From Amycolatopsis nivea (GTDB taxonomy: Bacteria > Actinomycetota > Actinomycetes > Mycobacteriales > Pseudonocardiaceae): a DNA stretch of 64,000 nt. This document shows positions 18,465 through 27,254 of this stretch, piece after piece. Location of the stretch: positions 1 through 64,000 of the forward strand of contig NZ_SDLT01000022.1 of the NCBI RefSeq assembly GCF_004522235.1. Reading direction: 5' to 3'. Numbering within the stretch: position 1 is the stretch's first letter; every line of letters begins with the position of its first letter. A program made the translations under genes and the position numbers. The notes under the pieces were generated by a model. That model saw only the letters and a list, made by a program, of their open reading frames with translations, was not told the origin of the DNA and ran no database searches.

Positions 18465-18490
18465 GTTCGACGAACGTCGTAGTTCGATGA
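18465..18490. promoter_or_regulatory. Candidate operator between MFS and ArsR-type genes
   Basis: Overlapping inverted repeats: GTTCG-A-CGAAC (18465-18475) and CGACG-AA-CGTCG (18468-18479). The half-site TAGTTCGA recurs as a direct repeat at 18463-18470 and 18480-18487 (17-bp offset). It lies just upstream of the MFS start and likely binds the divergent ArsR-type protein. Inference from position and symmetry. Confidence 0.5.
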
Positions 18491-18530
18491 CGACCGTACA
18501 CGGACCCGCCGACAATTTCGACAGTCGTCG

Positions 18531-18542
18531 TACTATGGACGC
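18531..18542 (+). promoter_or_regulatory. Candidate -10 element for a leaderless ArsR-type mRNA
   Basis: TACTAT at 18531-18536 ends six bases before the ATG at 18543, so transcription would begin at or next to the start codon. No Shine-Dalgarno sequence is present, which fits a leaderless transcript. The -35 region is poorly conserved. Confidence 0.45.
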
Positions 18543-18866
18543 ATGCCCGCCTCTGTGCCCCTGCCGCCGCTCGCCTATCCCGACCGCGACGAGATCACGG
18601 TCGAAGCGGTGCTGCGCGCGCTGGCCGACCCGGTCAGGCTGGCGATGGTCCGGCAGCTGGCGAACTCCGAAACGGAGATCTCGTGCAGCGGTTTCGAGGT
18701 GCCGGTGACCAAGTCCACACTCACCCATCACCTCGCGACCCTGCGCCAGGCCGGGGTGATCGTCGGCCGCCAGGAAGGCACGACCCGGTACAACTCGTTG
18801 CGCCGCAACGATCTCGACGCACTGTTCCCCGGCCTGCTCGACGGCGTGTTGGCCGCGCCCCGCTGA
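18543..18866 (+). CDS. ArsR-type winged-helix transcriptional regulator
   Basis: A 107-residue winged-helix repressor: VLRALADPVRLAMVRQL (first helices), recognition helix region VTKSTLTHHLATLRQAG, wing EGTTRYNSLRRNDLD. The single Cys (about residue 47, ISCSGFEV) does not form the classic CxC metal motif, so an organic ligand or no ligand is likely. It diverges from the MFS exporter and probably represses it. A terminator follows 75 bp after the stop. Confidence 0.88.
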   Translation: MPASVPLPPLAYPDRDEITVEAVLRALADPVRLAMVRQLANSETEISCSGFEVPVTKSTLTHHLATLRQAGVIVGRQEGTTRYNSLRRNDLDALFPGLLDGVLAAPR

Positions 18867-18941
18867 CCGGTCGCGCTACGTGGCGGGCCTCACCCGAATA
18901 CCGGGATGACAAGGCCGCCCTCCATCGGTTCAACTAGAGCG

Positions 18942-18977
18942 AGACAGCACGACGACGTCGGGGCTGTCTAGTTTTTT
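18942..18977 (+). terminator. Intrinsic terminator after the ArsR-type gene
   Basis: A stem with AGACAGC (18942-18948) pairing GCTGTCT (18963-18969), plus an inner CGACG/CGTCG helix, followed by a six-T run (18972-18977). Confidence 0.8.
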
Positions 18978-19051
18978 GCCCTCGTTCTAAAGCGCTTCAG
19001 AAGCCTGGTCTCCAGGCGCTGAGCAATCGTTTTCTCCAGGAAGGGAGAGCC

Positions 19052-20230
19052 GTGCCCGTCGCGTTGCTCGCGCTCGCAGTCGGTGCCTTCGGCATCGGTA
19101 CCACCGAGTTCGTGATGATGGGTGTGCTGCCTCTGACCGCCGCGGACTTCCACATCGACATCCCGTCCGCGGGCTACTTCATCTCCGCGTACGCGCTCGG
19201 CGTGGTGATCGGCGCGCCGCTGCTCACCGCGCTGGCCGTCCGGTTGCCGCGCAAAACCATGCTGCTGGCGATGATGGGTCTGTTCACGGTCGGCAACGCG
19301 CTGTTCGCGCTCTCGCCGAACCAGGACTTCGGCATCGCGTTCCGGTTCCTCGCCGGCCTGCCGCACGGCGCGTTCTTCGGCGCGGGCGCGGTCGTCGCGT
19401 CCAGCCTCGCCCAGCCGGGCCAGCGCGCGAAGGCCGTGTCGATGATGTTCATGGGCCTGACGCTGGCGAACGTCATCGGCGTCCCGCTCGGCACGCTGCT
19501 CGGCCAGCAGGTCGGCTGGCGCGCGACGTTCGGCGTCGTCGCGGTGATCGGTCTGCTCGCCATTGCCGCCATCGCGAAACTGGTGCCGCACCAGGGCCGC
19601 CCGGCCGACCCGTCGATCCGCGGCGAACTCGGCGCGTTCCGCCGCCCGCAGGTGTGGCTGGCGCTGGCGATCGTGATGTTCGGGCTCGGCGGCGTCTTCG
19701 CCTGCATGTCCTACATCGCGCCGATGCTGACCGACGTCGCCGGCTACTCGCCCGCCAATGTCACGGTGCTGCTTTCGCTGGCCGGGGTCGGCATGACGAT
19801 CGGCAACTACCTCGGCGGACGGCTCGCGGACAAGGCGCTGATGCCGAGCCTGTACGTCGCGCTGCTCGCTCTCGCGACCGTGCTCGCGATCTTCACCGTG
19901 ACCGCACAGGGCAAGGTCGGCGCGGCGGTCACGATCTTCTTCGTGGGTGTCGCGGGCTTCATGATCGGCCCGATGATGCAGGCCCGGATCATGGAGAAGG
20001 CGGGCGGCACTCCGTCGCTGGTCTCGGCCGCGGTGCAGTCCGCGTTCAACATCGCCAACTCAATCGGCGCCTACCTCGGCGGCCTCGTCATCGCAGGCGG
20101 ACTCGGCCTGCTGGCCCCGAACTGGGTCGGCTCACTGCTCGCCGTCCTCGGCGTATCCATCGCCGCAGTGTCCGGGCTGCTGGACCGCCGCGAGGCGCGA
20201 GTCCAGAAAGAACTCGCGCTCGCGTCCTGA
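19052..20230 (+). CDS. MFS transporter (DHA1, AraJ/YdhP-like)
   Basis: A 392-residue 12-helix exporter. The N-terminal FGIGTTEFVMMGVLPLTAAD is characteristic of the AraJ-type sugar/drug efflux branch; the cytoplasmic loop motif reads GAPLLTALAVRLPRKTML, and helix 5 carries a motif-C-like VIGVPLGTLLGQQVGWRATF. GTG start with AGGGAG upstream. The 3' end of this gene is partially repeated immediately downstream. Substrate unknown. Confidence 0.9.
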   Translation: MPVALLALAVGAFGIGTTEFVMMGVLPLTAADFHIDIPSAGYFISAYALGVVIGAPLLTALAVRLPRKTMLLAMMGLFTVGNALFALSPNQDFGIAFRFLAGLPHGAFFGAGAVVASSLAQPGQRAKAVSMMFMGLTLANVIGVPLGTLLGQQVGWRATFGVVAVIGLLAIAAIAKLVPHQGRPADPSIRGELGAFRRPQVWLALAIVMFGLGGVFACMSYIAPMLTDVAGYSPANVTVLLSLAGVGMTIGNYLGGRLADKALMPSLYVALLALATVLAIFTVTAQGKVGAAVTIFFVGVAGFMIGPMMQARIMEKAGGTPSLVSAAVQSAFNIANSIGAYLGGLVIAGGLGLLAPNWVGSLLAVLGVSIAAVSGLLDRREARVQKELALAS

Positions 20231-20250
20231 CCGCGCTCGCTCAGGAGGAG

Positions 20251-20440
20251 GCGGGCGGCACGCCGTCGCGGTCTCGGCGGCGGTGCAGTCCGCGTTCAAC
20301 GATCGGCGCCTACCTCGGCGGCCTCGTCATCGCAGGCGGACTCGGCCTACTTGGCCCCGAACTGGGTCGGCCCGCCGCGAAGCGCGAGTCGAGAAAGAAC
20401 TCGCGCTCGCGTCCTGACGGTGCTCGCTTAGGAGGAGGCG
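20251..20440 (+). pseudogene. Decayed tandem duplicate of the MFS gene 3' end
   Basis: About 190 bp repeat the last ~250 bp of the preceding gene (from about 20001), with a short internal deletion after GTTCAAC, a ~50-bp deletion after GGGTCGGC and point changes. It ends with the same GAAAGAACTCGCGCTCGC and stop codon. The sequence GCTCGCT[C/T]AGGAGGAGGCG stands at both ends (about 20235 and 20422), marking the joint. It has no start codon and several frameshifts, so it is not expressed as protein. Confidence 0.85.
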
Positions 20441-20739
20441 TCGAACGGGCCGCCGACGATCGACAGCGAGATGTAGAGCACTGCGGCGCACAACGCGCCG
20501 TAGGTGAGGATGTCGACGGCCTTGCCGCGGATCGCGAGCAGTCCGGCGCGCTCCTCCGGCAGCACCGCGCGCAGCACCCCGGCCACTAACAAAGCCACGC
20601 CGACCAGCGCCGCGCCCTCGCGCCAGTGGTACTGCAGCGCCCGCACCACAGCCGCCGCCAGCAGCAGCATGATCACCGCGAACGGCACGTGGACTAGCCA
20701 GGGACGATCGCCGCGGTGCCGTTGCCCGGTCATCGCCAT
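20428..20739 (-). CDS. DUF3017 family membrane protein
   Basis: A 103-residue protein with three hydrophobic helices (about 17-35, 43-61, 76-96) and a basic N-terminus. It matches DUF3017, a small actinobacterial membrane family found directly downstream of folD (as with M. tuberculosis Rv3355c). Its ATG overlaps the folD stop (ATGA). Function unknown. Its last codons lie in the duplicated boundary sequence: the stop here is TAA while the other copy of the boundary would read TGA. Confidence 0.88.
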   Translation of the reverse strand: MAMTGQRHRGDRPWLVHVPFAVIMLLLAAAVVRALQYHWREGAALVGVALLVAGVLRAVLPEERAGLLAIRGKAVDILTYGALCAAVLYISLSIVGGPFDASS

Positions 20740-21602
20740 CAGCGGGCGGCCGCGCGTTCCGCAGCCTCGACCACGTTCGTGACCAGCATCGCCCGCGTCA
20801 TCGGGCCCACGCCGCCGGGGTTCGGCGACAGCCAGCCGGCCACCTCGGCGACCGCCGGGTCGACGTCGCCGGTGAGCTTGCCCTCGACGTGCGAAACGCC
20901 GACGTCCAGCACCGCCGCGCCGGGCTTGACCATGTCCGGCTTGATGATCCCGGGCACGCCCGCCGCGGCGATCACGATGTCCGCGCGGCGCACCTCGGCG
21001 GCGAGGTCACGGGTGCCGGTGTGGCAAAGCGTGACGGTGGAGTTTTCGCTGCGCCGGGTGAGCAGCAGACCGAGCGTGCGGCCGACGGTGATCCCGCGGC
21101 CGACCACGGTGACCTGCGCGCCGTTCAGCTCAACGCCGTGCCGCTTGAGCAGCTCGATGATCCCGTAAGGGGTGCACGGCAGCGCGCCCGCTTCGCCGAG
21201 CACGAGCCGGCCGAGGCTGATCGGCGCGAGTCCGTCGGCGTCCTTCTCCGGGTCGATGCGCTCCAGGACGCGGTTCGCGTCGAGGTGCTTCGGCAGCGGC
21301 AGCTGGACGAGGTAGCCGTGGCAGGCCGGGTCCGCGTTCAGCTCGTCGATTACGGCCTCGAGCTTCTCCTGGGAGATGTCCGCGGGCAGGTCGCGGCGGA
21401 TCGAGTTGACGCCGATCTTCGCGCTGTCCGCGTGCTTCATCTTCACGTAGGAGTGGGAACCGGGGTCGTCGCCGACCAGCACCGTGCCCAGCCCAGGGGT
21501 GATCCCCTTCTCTGCGAGCGCGGCCACGCGGGGGCGCAGCTCTGCGAAAATGGCGTTCTTCGTGGCCTTGCCGTCGAGAATCTTCGCCGTCACGGCGGCC
21601 AT
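20739..21602 (-). CDS. folD: Methylenetetrahydrofolate dehydrogenase/cyclohydrolase
   Basis: A 287-residue bifunctional enzyme interconverting methylene-, methenyl- and formyl-tetrahydrofolate for one-carbon supply to purines. Catalytic Lys in SYVKMKHADSA (about residue 54), GYLVQLPLPKHLD, nucleotide site VVGRGITVGRTLGLLL and the C-terminal PGGVGPMTRAML are all present. It is the first gene of a folD-DUF3017 pair with a four-base overlap. Confidence 0.97.
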   Translation of the reverse strand: MAAVTAKILDGKATKNAIFAELRPRVAALAEKGITPGLGTVLVGDDPGSHSYVKMKHADSAKIGVNSIRRDLPADISQEKLEAVIDELNADPACHGYLVQLPLPKHLDANRVLERIDPEKDADGLAPISLGRLVLGEAGALPCTPYGIIELLKRHGVELNGAQVTVVGRGITVGRTLGLLLTRRSENSTVTLCHTGTRDLAAEVRRADIVIAAAGVPGIIKPDMVKPGAAVLDVGVSHVEGKLTGDVDPAVAEVAGWLSPNPGGVGPMTRAMLVTNVVEAAERAAAR

Positions 21603-21858
21603 TGTCGCAGAGCCGCCGGAGACTGCCGGTCAGGAGTGGGTTCTGCACTCTGTGTGTCCGCGACACCACCCGATCGGCCCGCGCGTCTTCCGTCGAATCA
21701 GCCGTCCCGGGTCTTAAGCTGGAGGGGCTCCGCCGCATCACCCACCCAGGCGTGTGACCCGTGCCATATCGCGTCCGTCGAGGTCAGCGGGCTCGTCCAC
21801 CGGCCTGAGGGTGGCAAAAGCCCTATGCGGGGTGCGTTCGTGCGCGCGAACAGTCAAA

Positions 21859-24800
21859 ATGTTCTCTGTGGCACAACCGACGACGCAGCTGAACGCGACG
21901 GAGCAGGACACTCTGGTCAAGCAGATCGGACTGGCCCTGCTGCGCGCCGCCCCGCGCGACTGGCGCAAAGTCTCCGCGGAGTACCGAGCCGTCGGCAGGT
22001 ACCACGAGCTGACCGGCGAGATCGTGCTCGAGGACGGCTCCGCACAGGAATGGATCGCGACGCACGACATCGCGACCCTGTTCGGAAGACTCCGCGCGGG
22101 CATGTACCGCGACGGCCGCGGCACCTGGTTCAACGCGCGCTACCAGCTGGACCACCCCTCCAGCTACAACCTCGAATACAACCGCGACGAGCCCGGCTGG
22201 CACCTCGCCCCGCCGCCGCAGGCGTACTCCGACGAGCTGCGCATGTTCCCGCGCACCGAGGAGAACGTCCCCGAGTGGCTGATCCGCCGGATGTCCGGCC
22301 TCGGCCCGGAACAGCCCGGACCGCACTTCCGCATCGCCCGGATCTTCGACACCATCGGCCCGGCAGGCCGCCCGGTGATCAACCGCCCTGACCTGGACGT
22401 CGACGAGCAAGACCGGCTGCTGGACTACCTGGACCACGCCCCCGTCGTGGTCCAGGACCGCGGCTACGACATCGACCGTCTCGCCCAGACCCCCGAAGCG
22501 ACGGTCCCCGTCGCCTTCCACAGCGACGGCCACTGGATCTGGCCGGCCGCGGTCAACTTCTATCTCCGCACGTACGGCGTCTCGCCGGAAGCGGACCTGA
22601 TCGAGCACATCCGGGCGAACGCGTTCCAGCTTCCGCAGGTGGATGAGCTGACCCTGCAGGGCGCGGCGGCGTATCTGACTCGCGGGAGCCAGACTCCGCA
22701 GCAGCGACCCGCTCCCGGCGGACCTGGCGCTGGTGGTCCCGGTGCCGGTGCTCCTAGTGCGGGTGGTCCCGGTGCTGGCGGTCCTGGCTCGGGCGGACCT
22801 GGCGCTGGTGGCCCCGGGGCAGGCGGTCCTGGCGCTAGTGGTCCTGGTGTGGGCGGGCCTGGTGCCGGAGCTCCCGGCGCGGGCGGGCCTGGCGCGAGTG
22901 GTCCCGGTTCCGGCGGTCCTGGCGGCCCCGGCTCGGGCGCTACTGGTCCCGGTGGTCCTGGCGCGGCTGGTGGGCCAGTCGGTGCTGGCGCAACGGGCGG
23001 CCCCGGCGGACCTAACGGCCCTGGCGGCGCAGGCAGCGCCGGTGGGCCTGGCGGTCCGAACGGAGTCGGCGGACCGACTTCGGGCGGCCCCGGCGGATTC
23101 GACGCCAACGAACCTGGTTCCGGCAGCCCCAGCGCTGACGGCCCCGGCTCTGGTGGCCATGGCGCAGCCGGAGTCGGAGCAGCCGCCGCCGGACTCGGCG
23201 CGGCCGGTCTGGGAGCGGCCGCACTCGGCGCGGCAGGCGAGTCTGGACCAGGAAGCCACGACAACTTCCACCCAGCCGACGACTTCAGCGACCCCGGTTC
23301 CGGCAGGCCCGGACCGGGTGCGCCCGGCCCCGACCGACGCGGCCCAGCCGACGAGTTCGACAACCGCGACTCCGGCCGACCGGACAACTTCCACCCCGAC
23401 GACAACTTCAGCAGGCCTGGCCCTGCGGACCGGCCAGAAGGCACCTTCCGCCCGTCCGAAGACTTCAGCGGGTCTGGCGCAGCCGACCGGCCAGAAGGCG
23501 CCTTCCACCCCGACGACAACTTCAACAGGCCCGGCGCAGCCGACCGGCCAGAGGGCACCTTCCGCCCAGCCGACGACTTCGGCGGCCACGAAGCAGCCGG
23601 TGGCCCGGAGGGCATCCACCCCGCTGACGAGTTCGGCAGGCCCGGCGCGGCCGACCAACCGGAGGGCGCTTTCCATCCGGCCGAGGAATTCCGCAGGCCC
23701 GGCGGATCGGACGCTCCCGGCTTCGACTCGGCGGACGAGTTCGACGGCCCCGGCTCCCGCAGGCCCGGCGCGGCCGGCGGCCCAGGCGGCCCCGGTCCCG
23801 ATCGGCGCGGCCCGGCTGACGAGTTCGACAGCCGCGATCCCGGCCGAGCGGACAGCTTCCACCCGGCCGAGGAATTCGCCGGTCCCGACGCAACGGACGG
23901 CCACGGTTTCGACGACCGCGGCGGCCCGGAAGAGCACTTCGAGCCCAACCGCGGCGCCTCGGACAGGCGTGAGAGGCCTGGTCCGCAGGGTCCGGGCACA
24001 TCGGACACGCGAGGGTCCGGGCAGGACAGCCCCGGCGGGTCGCACGGACTGGGCGTAGCCGCCGCGGCGGCAGGAGCAGCGGGCGTGGCGGGCGCCGCCG
24101 CGAGCGGCACTCGTGCTGAGCACCCGCACGAAGCTGGTTACGACGAGCACCCCGACGCGGCCGGCTACGACGACCAAGCCCACGACGCCGACGGCTACGA
24201 CCAGCAGGGGCACGCCAACGCTGGCTACGACCAGGCAGCCGGTTACCCGGAGGACTACGACCGCGGCGAAGGCCAGCGCGCCCACGCCGATGGTTATGAC
24301 CAGCACGACGAGGGTTACGACGAGTCCGCCCACGGCGACTACGACCACGCACCGCACGGTGGATACGACGCAGAGCCGTACGACCAGCACGGGTACGAGG
24401 ACGCCGCATCTCACGAGGCCGGTGCCTACGCCGAGCAGGGGTACGACGAAGCCGGTCAGCACGGTCATGACGAAGCGGGTTACGACGAACCCGCGCACCA
24501 CGTCGATGACCGCAACCGCGACGCGGCCGATTACGACGACGCCCACGGGTACGACGACCACCTCGACGCGCACGGGAGCAAGGTTCCCGGCGTCGGCGCG
24601 TTTGAGCAGCCCGCTGCTCCGAACACGGAGGACGGCCTGGTCGGCGCGGATGGCCTCATCGGCGCCGACGGCCTCATCGGAGCGGACAACTCCGCCGACG
24701 AACCCGCCGCCCCGAACCGGCACAACGCTGAGCCGGACGCAGGTCGGCGCGGCGCGGCACCGGACGACAGCCGTGACCAGGAGGGTGGCCGTCGGCGAGC

Positions 24801-26508
24801 CCAGCCGGACGCCGAAGCGGACGACAGCCGCCGGGAAGACGTGCGGCTGAACGCCGAGGACGGCGGGCGGCGCAGCGCCGAACCGGACAGCCAGGCCGAA
24901 CCCGCGGACGAGCGCGGCAGTCACGTCGGCGCGGCTGCGGCCGGGGTCGCCGCGGCAGGCGGGCTGGCCGCGGCCGGGCTTGCCGCTGCCGCGCACGGTC
25001 GGAGCCGGGAGAAGGAGGCCGAGGGCCGCCACGGCACCGCGCCGGAGCGTCCTGCGGAGCCGCCCTTCGAGCAGGACTTCGACGGCGGGCAGTACGACCG
25101 CTACGACGACGGCCACTACGACGACGAAGACCACACCGAGGTCCACCATGACCTGGTCCCGAGCCGCAACGGCACCGGCCCGGGTCACCCGGACGACGAG
25201 GACGACACCGACGTTCACCGGCCGGTCGACGTCGAGAGTGAAGAGCCGGTGCTCTTCACGCACGGCAACGAGCCGTCCCGAGACGACGACGAGCAGCGTG
25301 CCGAACTGTTCACGCACTCCAATGGTTTCGAGGACGACAACCGTCGCGAGGCCGAGTACGACGCGGGCCCTCCGACCGCGATGATCATGCCGGGGTCCGA
25401 GATCCCCGGCGGGCTTCCGGTGCCGGAGATGCCGGTTCCGCCGCCGTCCGGCGGGCGGCGCGCGGCTCGGGAGCAGGCCGAACCGGCCCCGGTCGCGCGG
25501 CGGGAGCAGCCCGCTCAGCCGGAGCTGGCCGAACTGCAGGCGAAGCTCGACGAACTGGACGTGCCCGAGGCCGCGTACCGGCTCGGCGGCCCCACCGAAC
25601 GCGGCTGGAGCGTCGAGCAGGTGGGCGAAGGCTGGCGCGTCGGCTGGTACGACGGCGAGCTGATCAACCCGGCGGTGTTCGGCGACGCGGAGGACGCCGC
25701 GGCGTTCATGCTCGGCAAGGTGCTGCTGTACCCCGACGGGTATGTCGCGGCGGAAGCCCCCGCACCGGCTGAGCAGCCAGTCGCGGACGCGCCGAAGCCG
25801 CCCGTGGTGGCGACGTTGTCGCCGGAGGTCGCGACGGGCTCGTTCCCGGTCCGGCCGCGCGAGAACGTGCCGCCGCAGGAGCAGACCGCGTTCACGCCCG
25901 CCGATCAGCTGCTGGCCGACGACGAACCGCCTGCCCGGCAGACCCCGCCGCCCGCTCCGCCGACGCAGGTCGCGGCACCGGTGAGCCCCCCGACCCAGGT
26001 GGCTCCCCCGGTCAGCGCCCCGCCGACGCAGATCGCCTCGCCGGTCAGCGCGCCGCCCACCCAGGTCGCTCCGCCGGTCAGCCCGCCGCCGCGGCGGGAA
26101 CCGCCGGTGCGGCGCGAGGAACCGGTGCGCGCCAACGGAACCGGCGGCAGCGGGCAGTGGCCGATCGCGCCGCTGTCCGGGGAACCGCCGCTGACCCTGT
26201 TCCGCGGCAAGGAACTGCGCGAACTGCCCGCGGGCAGCGAACTGGACCGCTTCGGCGGCCCGAACGGCAACCTGACCTACGCGGCGGGCACCCCGTTCGA
26301 GGAGCGTTCGCTGGTGCCGGAGTGGGTGAACCGGCCGTACCACGTGTACCGCGTGCAGCGGCCGCTCGAAACCCTGGCCGGGGTCGCGATCCCGTGGTTC
26401 AACCAGCCGGGCGGCGGGTCGGCGTACCTGCTTCCGGCGAGCATCGAAGAGCTGCTCGCCGAGGGCGACCTGATCGAACTCGACCCGGGCGAACCGCCGA
26501 TCGACTGA
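21859..26508 (+). CDS. Giant protein with immunity-like N-terminus and TNT toxin domain
   Basis: A 1549-residue multidomain protein. Residues 1-150 resemble YezG/DUF600-type immunity proteins (DWRKVSAEYRAVGRYHEL, GTWFNARYQLDHPSSY, FPRTEENVPEWL); 150-275 is a second conserved domain (FHSDGHWIWPAAVNFYLRTY). Then come a Gly/Pro-rich region (about 285-435), ~18-residue repeats of the DRPEGxFxPxDDF type, GYD-rich repeats (about 755-905), three Ala-rich stretches, a linker domain (LDELDVPEAAYRLGG) and PPTQVAPPVSA repeats. Residues ~1430-1545 are a TNT (tuberculosis necrotizing toxin-like) NAD glycohydrolase: LDRFG, GTPFEERSL, PYHVYRV, WFNQPGGG with the expected catalytic Gln at 1516. No signal peptide is seen, so export would need a specialised system. 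Start ATG 21859; GTG 21868 is possible. Confidence 0.85.
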   Translation: MFSVAQPTTQLNATEQDTLVKQIGLALLRAAPRDWRKVSAEYRAVGRYHELTGEIVLEDGSAQEWIATHDIATLFGRLRAGMYRDGRGTWFNARYQLDHPSSYNLEYNRDEPGWHLAPPPQAYSDELRMFPRTEENVPEWLIRRMSGLGPEQPGPHFRIARIFDTIGPAGRPVINRPDLDVDEQDRLLDYLDHAPVVVQDRGYDIDRLAQTPEATVPVAFHSDGHWIWPAAVNFYLRTYGVSPEADLIEHIRANAFQLPQVDELTLQGAAAYLTRGSQTPQQRPAPGGPGAGGPGAGAPSAGGPGAGGPGSGGPGAGGPGAGGPGASGPGVGGPGAGAPGAGGPGASGPGSGGPGGPGSGATGPGGPGAAGGPVGAGATGGPGGPNGPGGAGSAGGPGGPNGVGGPTSGGPGGFDANEPGSGSPSADGPGSGGHGAAGVGAAAAGLGAAGLGAAALGAAGESGPGSHDNFHPADDFSDPGSGRPGPGAPGPDRRGPADEFDNRDSGRPDNFHPDDNFSRPGPADRPEGTFRPSEDFSGSGAADRPEGAFHPDDNFNRPGAADRPEGTFRPADDFGGHEAAGGPEGIHPADEFGRPGAADQPEGAFHPAEEFRRPGGSDAPGFDSADEFDGPGSRRPGAAGGPGGPGPDRRGPADEFDSRDPGRADSFHPAEEFAGPDATDGHGFDDRGGPEEHFEPNRGASDRRERPGPQGPGTSDTRGSGQDSPGGSHGLGVAAAAAGAAGVAGAAASGTRAEHPHEAGYDEHPDAAGYDDQAHDADGYDQQGHANAGYDQAAGYPEDYDRGEGQRAHADGYDQHDEGYDESAHGDYDHAPHGGYDAEPYDQHGYEDAASHEAGAYAEQGYDEAGQHGHDEAGYDEPAHHVDDRNRDAADYDDAHGYDDHLDAHGSKVPGVGAFEQPAAPNTEDGLVGADGLIGADGLIGADNSADEPAAPNRHNAEPDAGRRGAAPDDSRDQEGGRRRAQPDAEADDSRREDVRLNAEDGGRRSAEPDSQAEPADERGSHVGAAAAGVAAAGGLAAAGLAAAAHGRSREKEAEGRHGTAPERPAEPPFEQDFDGGQYDRYDDGHYDDEDHTEVHHDLVPSRNGTGPGHPDDEDDTDVHRPVDVESEEPVLFTHGNEPSRDDDEQRAELFTHSNGFEDDNRREAEYDAGPPTAMIMPGSEIPGGLPVPEMPVPPPSGGRRAAREQAEPAPVARREQPAQPELAELQAKLDELDVPEAAYRLGGPTERGWSVEQVGEGWRVGWYDGELINPAVFGDAEDAAAFMLGKVLLYPDGYVAAEAPAPAEQPVADAPKPPVVATLSPEVATGSFPVRPRENVPPQEQTAFTPADQLLADDEPPARQTPPPAPPTQVAAPVSPPTQVAPPVSAPPTQIASPVSAPPTQVAPPVSPPPRREPPVRREEPVRANGTGGSGQWPIAPLSGEPPLTLFRGKELRELPAGSELDRFGGPNGNLTYAAGTPFEERSLVPEWVNRPYHVYRVQRPLETLAGVAIPWFNQPGGGSAYLLPASIEELLAEGDLIELDPGEPPID
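22721..24585 (+). repeat. Low-complexity repeat blocks inside the TNT-domain gene
   Basis: Three successive repeat types, all in frame: GGPGAG-type collagen-like triplets (about 22721-23130), acidic/aromatic ~18-codon repeats of the pattern AADRPEGxFxPxDDF (about 23265-23960), and GYD/YDE-rich repeats (about 24120-24585). They are predicted disordered spacers between the immunity-like head and the toxin tail. Confidence 0.7.
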
Positions 26509-26523
26509 GAAAACCGAAGCTGC

Positions 26524-26561
26524 GGAAAAGGGGCGGGGCCAGCGGGCTTCGCCCCTTTTCC
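26524..26561. terminator. Bidirectional terminator between TNT and pentapeptide genes
   Basis: A perfect 12-bp stem, GGAAAAGGGGCG (26524-26535) with CGCCCCTTTTCC (26550-26561), and a 14-base loop. It lies between convergent genes; the A/T part of the stem gives a T-run on both strands. Confidence 0.85.
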
Positions 26562-26576
26562 GTGCCCGGAACCGTG

Positions 26577-27164
26577 CTACTTGACGACCAAGCCATGGGC
26601 CGCGGCGAACGCCACCGCCAGTTCGACGTCCACGTACGCGCCGCGCAAGTCCGACTGCACCAGCCCGTTCGCGTCGACCACCGCACCGCGCAGGTCGGCT
26701 CCGGGAAACTTCGTGCCGATCATCCGGGACCCGGACAGATCCGTGCCCCGCAGGTCGGAATCCGTCAGATCCGCCTCGTTGAGGTTCACTTCCCGCATCC
26801 GCAGACCGGACAGGTCCAGTTTCCGCAACCGGCCGCGCGCGAACGACGCGAGCGACAGATCGCATTCGGTCAGCGCGATCCCGGTGTAGCGACAGTCCAC
26901 AAAGGACGAACCAAGCAGCGAGCACGACGACCAGCGGCTGTCGGCGAGCACCGAGCGGTCGAACGTGCAGGAGCGGAACGCCGACGCGTCGTGCCGCGAA
27001 CCGGCGAGATCGACCTTGGTGAAGTCGCAGTTGTCGAAGGTGCAGCCGCGGGTGCGCAGGTCGCGCAGGTCCGCTTCGGTGAAATCGCAATCCACGAACT
27101 GGCGTTTTTCCCACCACTGGCCGGAAAGTCGTGCTTCGGTGTAGTCCTCGCCGGTCTCCGTCAC
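26577..27164 (-). CDS. Pentapeptide-repeat protein (Qnr/MfpA-like)
   Basis: A 195-residue protein built of A(D/N)LXX-type pentapeptides, e.g. CDFTEADLRDLRTRGCTFDN, NLNEADLTDSDLRGTDLSGS and GADLRGAVVDANGLVQSDLR, predicting a right-handed quadrilateral beta-helix. Length is close to MfpA (183) and Qnr (about 218), which mimic DNA and protect gyrase; gyrase protection here is only inferred. It converges on the TNT gene, so it is not in the usual immunity-gene position, though an association cannot be excluded. Confidence 0.85.
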   Translation of the reverse strand: MTETGEDYTEARLSGQWWEKRQFVDCDFTEADLRDLRTRGCTFDNCDFTKVDLAGSRHDASAFRSCTFDRSVLADSRWSSCSLLGSSFVDCRYTGIALTECDLSLASFARGRLRKLDLSGLRMREVNLNEADLTDSDLRGTDLSGSRMIGTKFPGADLRGAVVDANGLVQSDLRGAYVDVELAVAFAAAHGLVVK

Positions 27165-27254
27165 CCGGACAGGATGTCATCCGCCCCGGTGCCGGCTTTG
27201 CGACGGGGTGGCTGCGAGCCGCCGGAAGGCGTGTGTCCACGAACTGTCCGCCGG

